Origin: Chloroflexota bacterium
Lineage (GTDB): Bacteria; Chloroflexota; Limnocylindria; Limnocylindrales; CSP1-4
Length of the DNA stretch: 5,307 bases
Direction: 5' to 3'
NCBI GenBank assembly: GCA_003158495.1
Contig: PMJT01000235.1
Coordinates: forward strand, 7,817-13,123
The position numbers were made by a program, and so were the translations under genes. Within the stretch, counting starts at the first letter, position 1, and each line of letters starts with the position of its first letter. This document shows positions 5,150 through 5,307 of the stretch, piece by piece. The notes below the pieces were generated by a model that saw only the letters and a program-made list of their open reading frames with translations, searched no databases and was not told the origin of the DNA.

Positions 5150-5307
5150 GTGAAGGGTCTCGTTCTGGCGGGAGGCACGGCCACACGGCTCTTCCCGCTC
5201 ACCATCGTCACGAACAAGCACCTTCTGCCGATCTACGACCGGCCGATGATCTACTACCCCAACGCCACGCTCGCCGGCATGGGCATCCGCGAGGTCATGG
5301 TCATCCT
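5150..5307 (+). CDS. rmlA: Sugar-1-phosphate nucleotidyltransferase, RmlA-like (3' partial)
   Basis: Fifty-two codons are visible before the window ends. The N-terminus after the GTG start reads KGLVLAGGTATRLFPLT, followed by NKHLLPIYDRPMIYYP. This is the nucleotide-binding loop (GGxxTRL) and the substrate block of glucose-1-phosphate thymidylyltransferases, which make dTDP-glucose, the first step to dTDP-rhamnose for cell-surface polysaccharides. The loop has Ala where many RmlA proteins have Gly (GGTATRL rather than GGxGTRL), a variant that I believe occurs in other members. With only the N-terminus present, another hexose-1-phosphate nucleotidyltransferase of the same family is possible. 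It probably has its own promoter in the 63-base spacer after mreC, or reads on from mreBC. Confidence 0.85.
   Translation, partial: MKGLVLAGGTATRLFPLTIVTNKHLLPIYDRPMIYYPNATLAGMGIREVMVI

Overview
High-GC bacterial chromosomal segment with five plus-strand genes, two of them cut by the window edges. In order they are a CPBP-family (Abi/Rce1-type) membrane protease with a Trp/Pro/Gln-rich N-terminal tail (2-1561, 5' end missing), radC (about 1801-2649), mreB (2911-3969), mreC (3995-5086), and the first 52 codons of a sugar-1-phosphate nucleotidyltransferase resembling RmlA (5150 onward). I see no rRNA, tRNA, CRISPR array, transposase or phage gene. The organism is inferred, not shown. High GC, very G/C-rich third positions, and a Pro/Thr/Ser-rich MreC tail with KPTATP repeats suggest an environmental high-GC lineage, perhaps Chloroflexota, with Actinomycetota as the alternative.

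Layout. The protease gene is followed by about 240 bases holding a duplicated GC-rich hairpin, then two direct repeats upstream of a -10-like hexamer. The radC start is ambiguous: a good Shine-Dalgarno sequence precedes GTG 1801, but family similarity starts near ATG 1966. A 261-base spacer separates radC from mreB. It holds an 8-bp inverted repeat just after radC, a -10-like TATACT, and a long GC-rich hairpin ending just upstream of the mreB ribosome binding site. mreB and mreC are 25 bases apart and probably cotranscribed. A 63-base spacer with an extended -10-like element precedes the nucleotidyltransferase gene.

How the genes fit together. radC-mreB-mreC is a known order, found for example in Bacillus subtilis. 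MreB forms membrane-bound filaments and MreC links them to periplasmic or extracytoplasmic cell-wall synthesis, so the core of the window concerns cell shape. mreD, which usually follows mreC, is not present directly downstream. A gene for activated-sugar synthesis, feeding cell-surface polysaccharide, follows instead. The window looks mostly like ordinary housekeeping DNA. The points worth a second look are the repeat tail of the protease, the structured mreB leader, the MreC tail with its only two cysteines, the missing mreD, and the repeats upstream of radC. I did not find convincing evidence for an undescribed multi-gene system.
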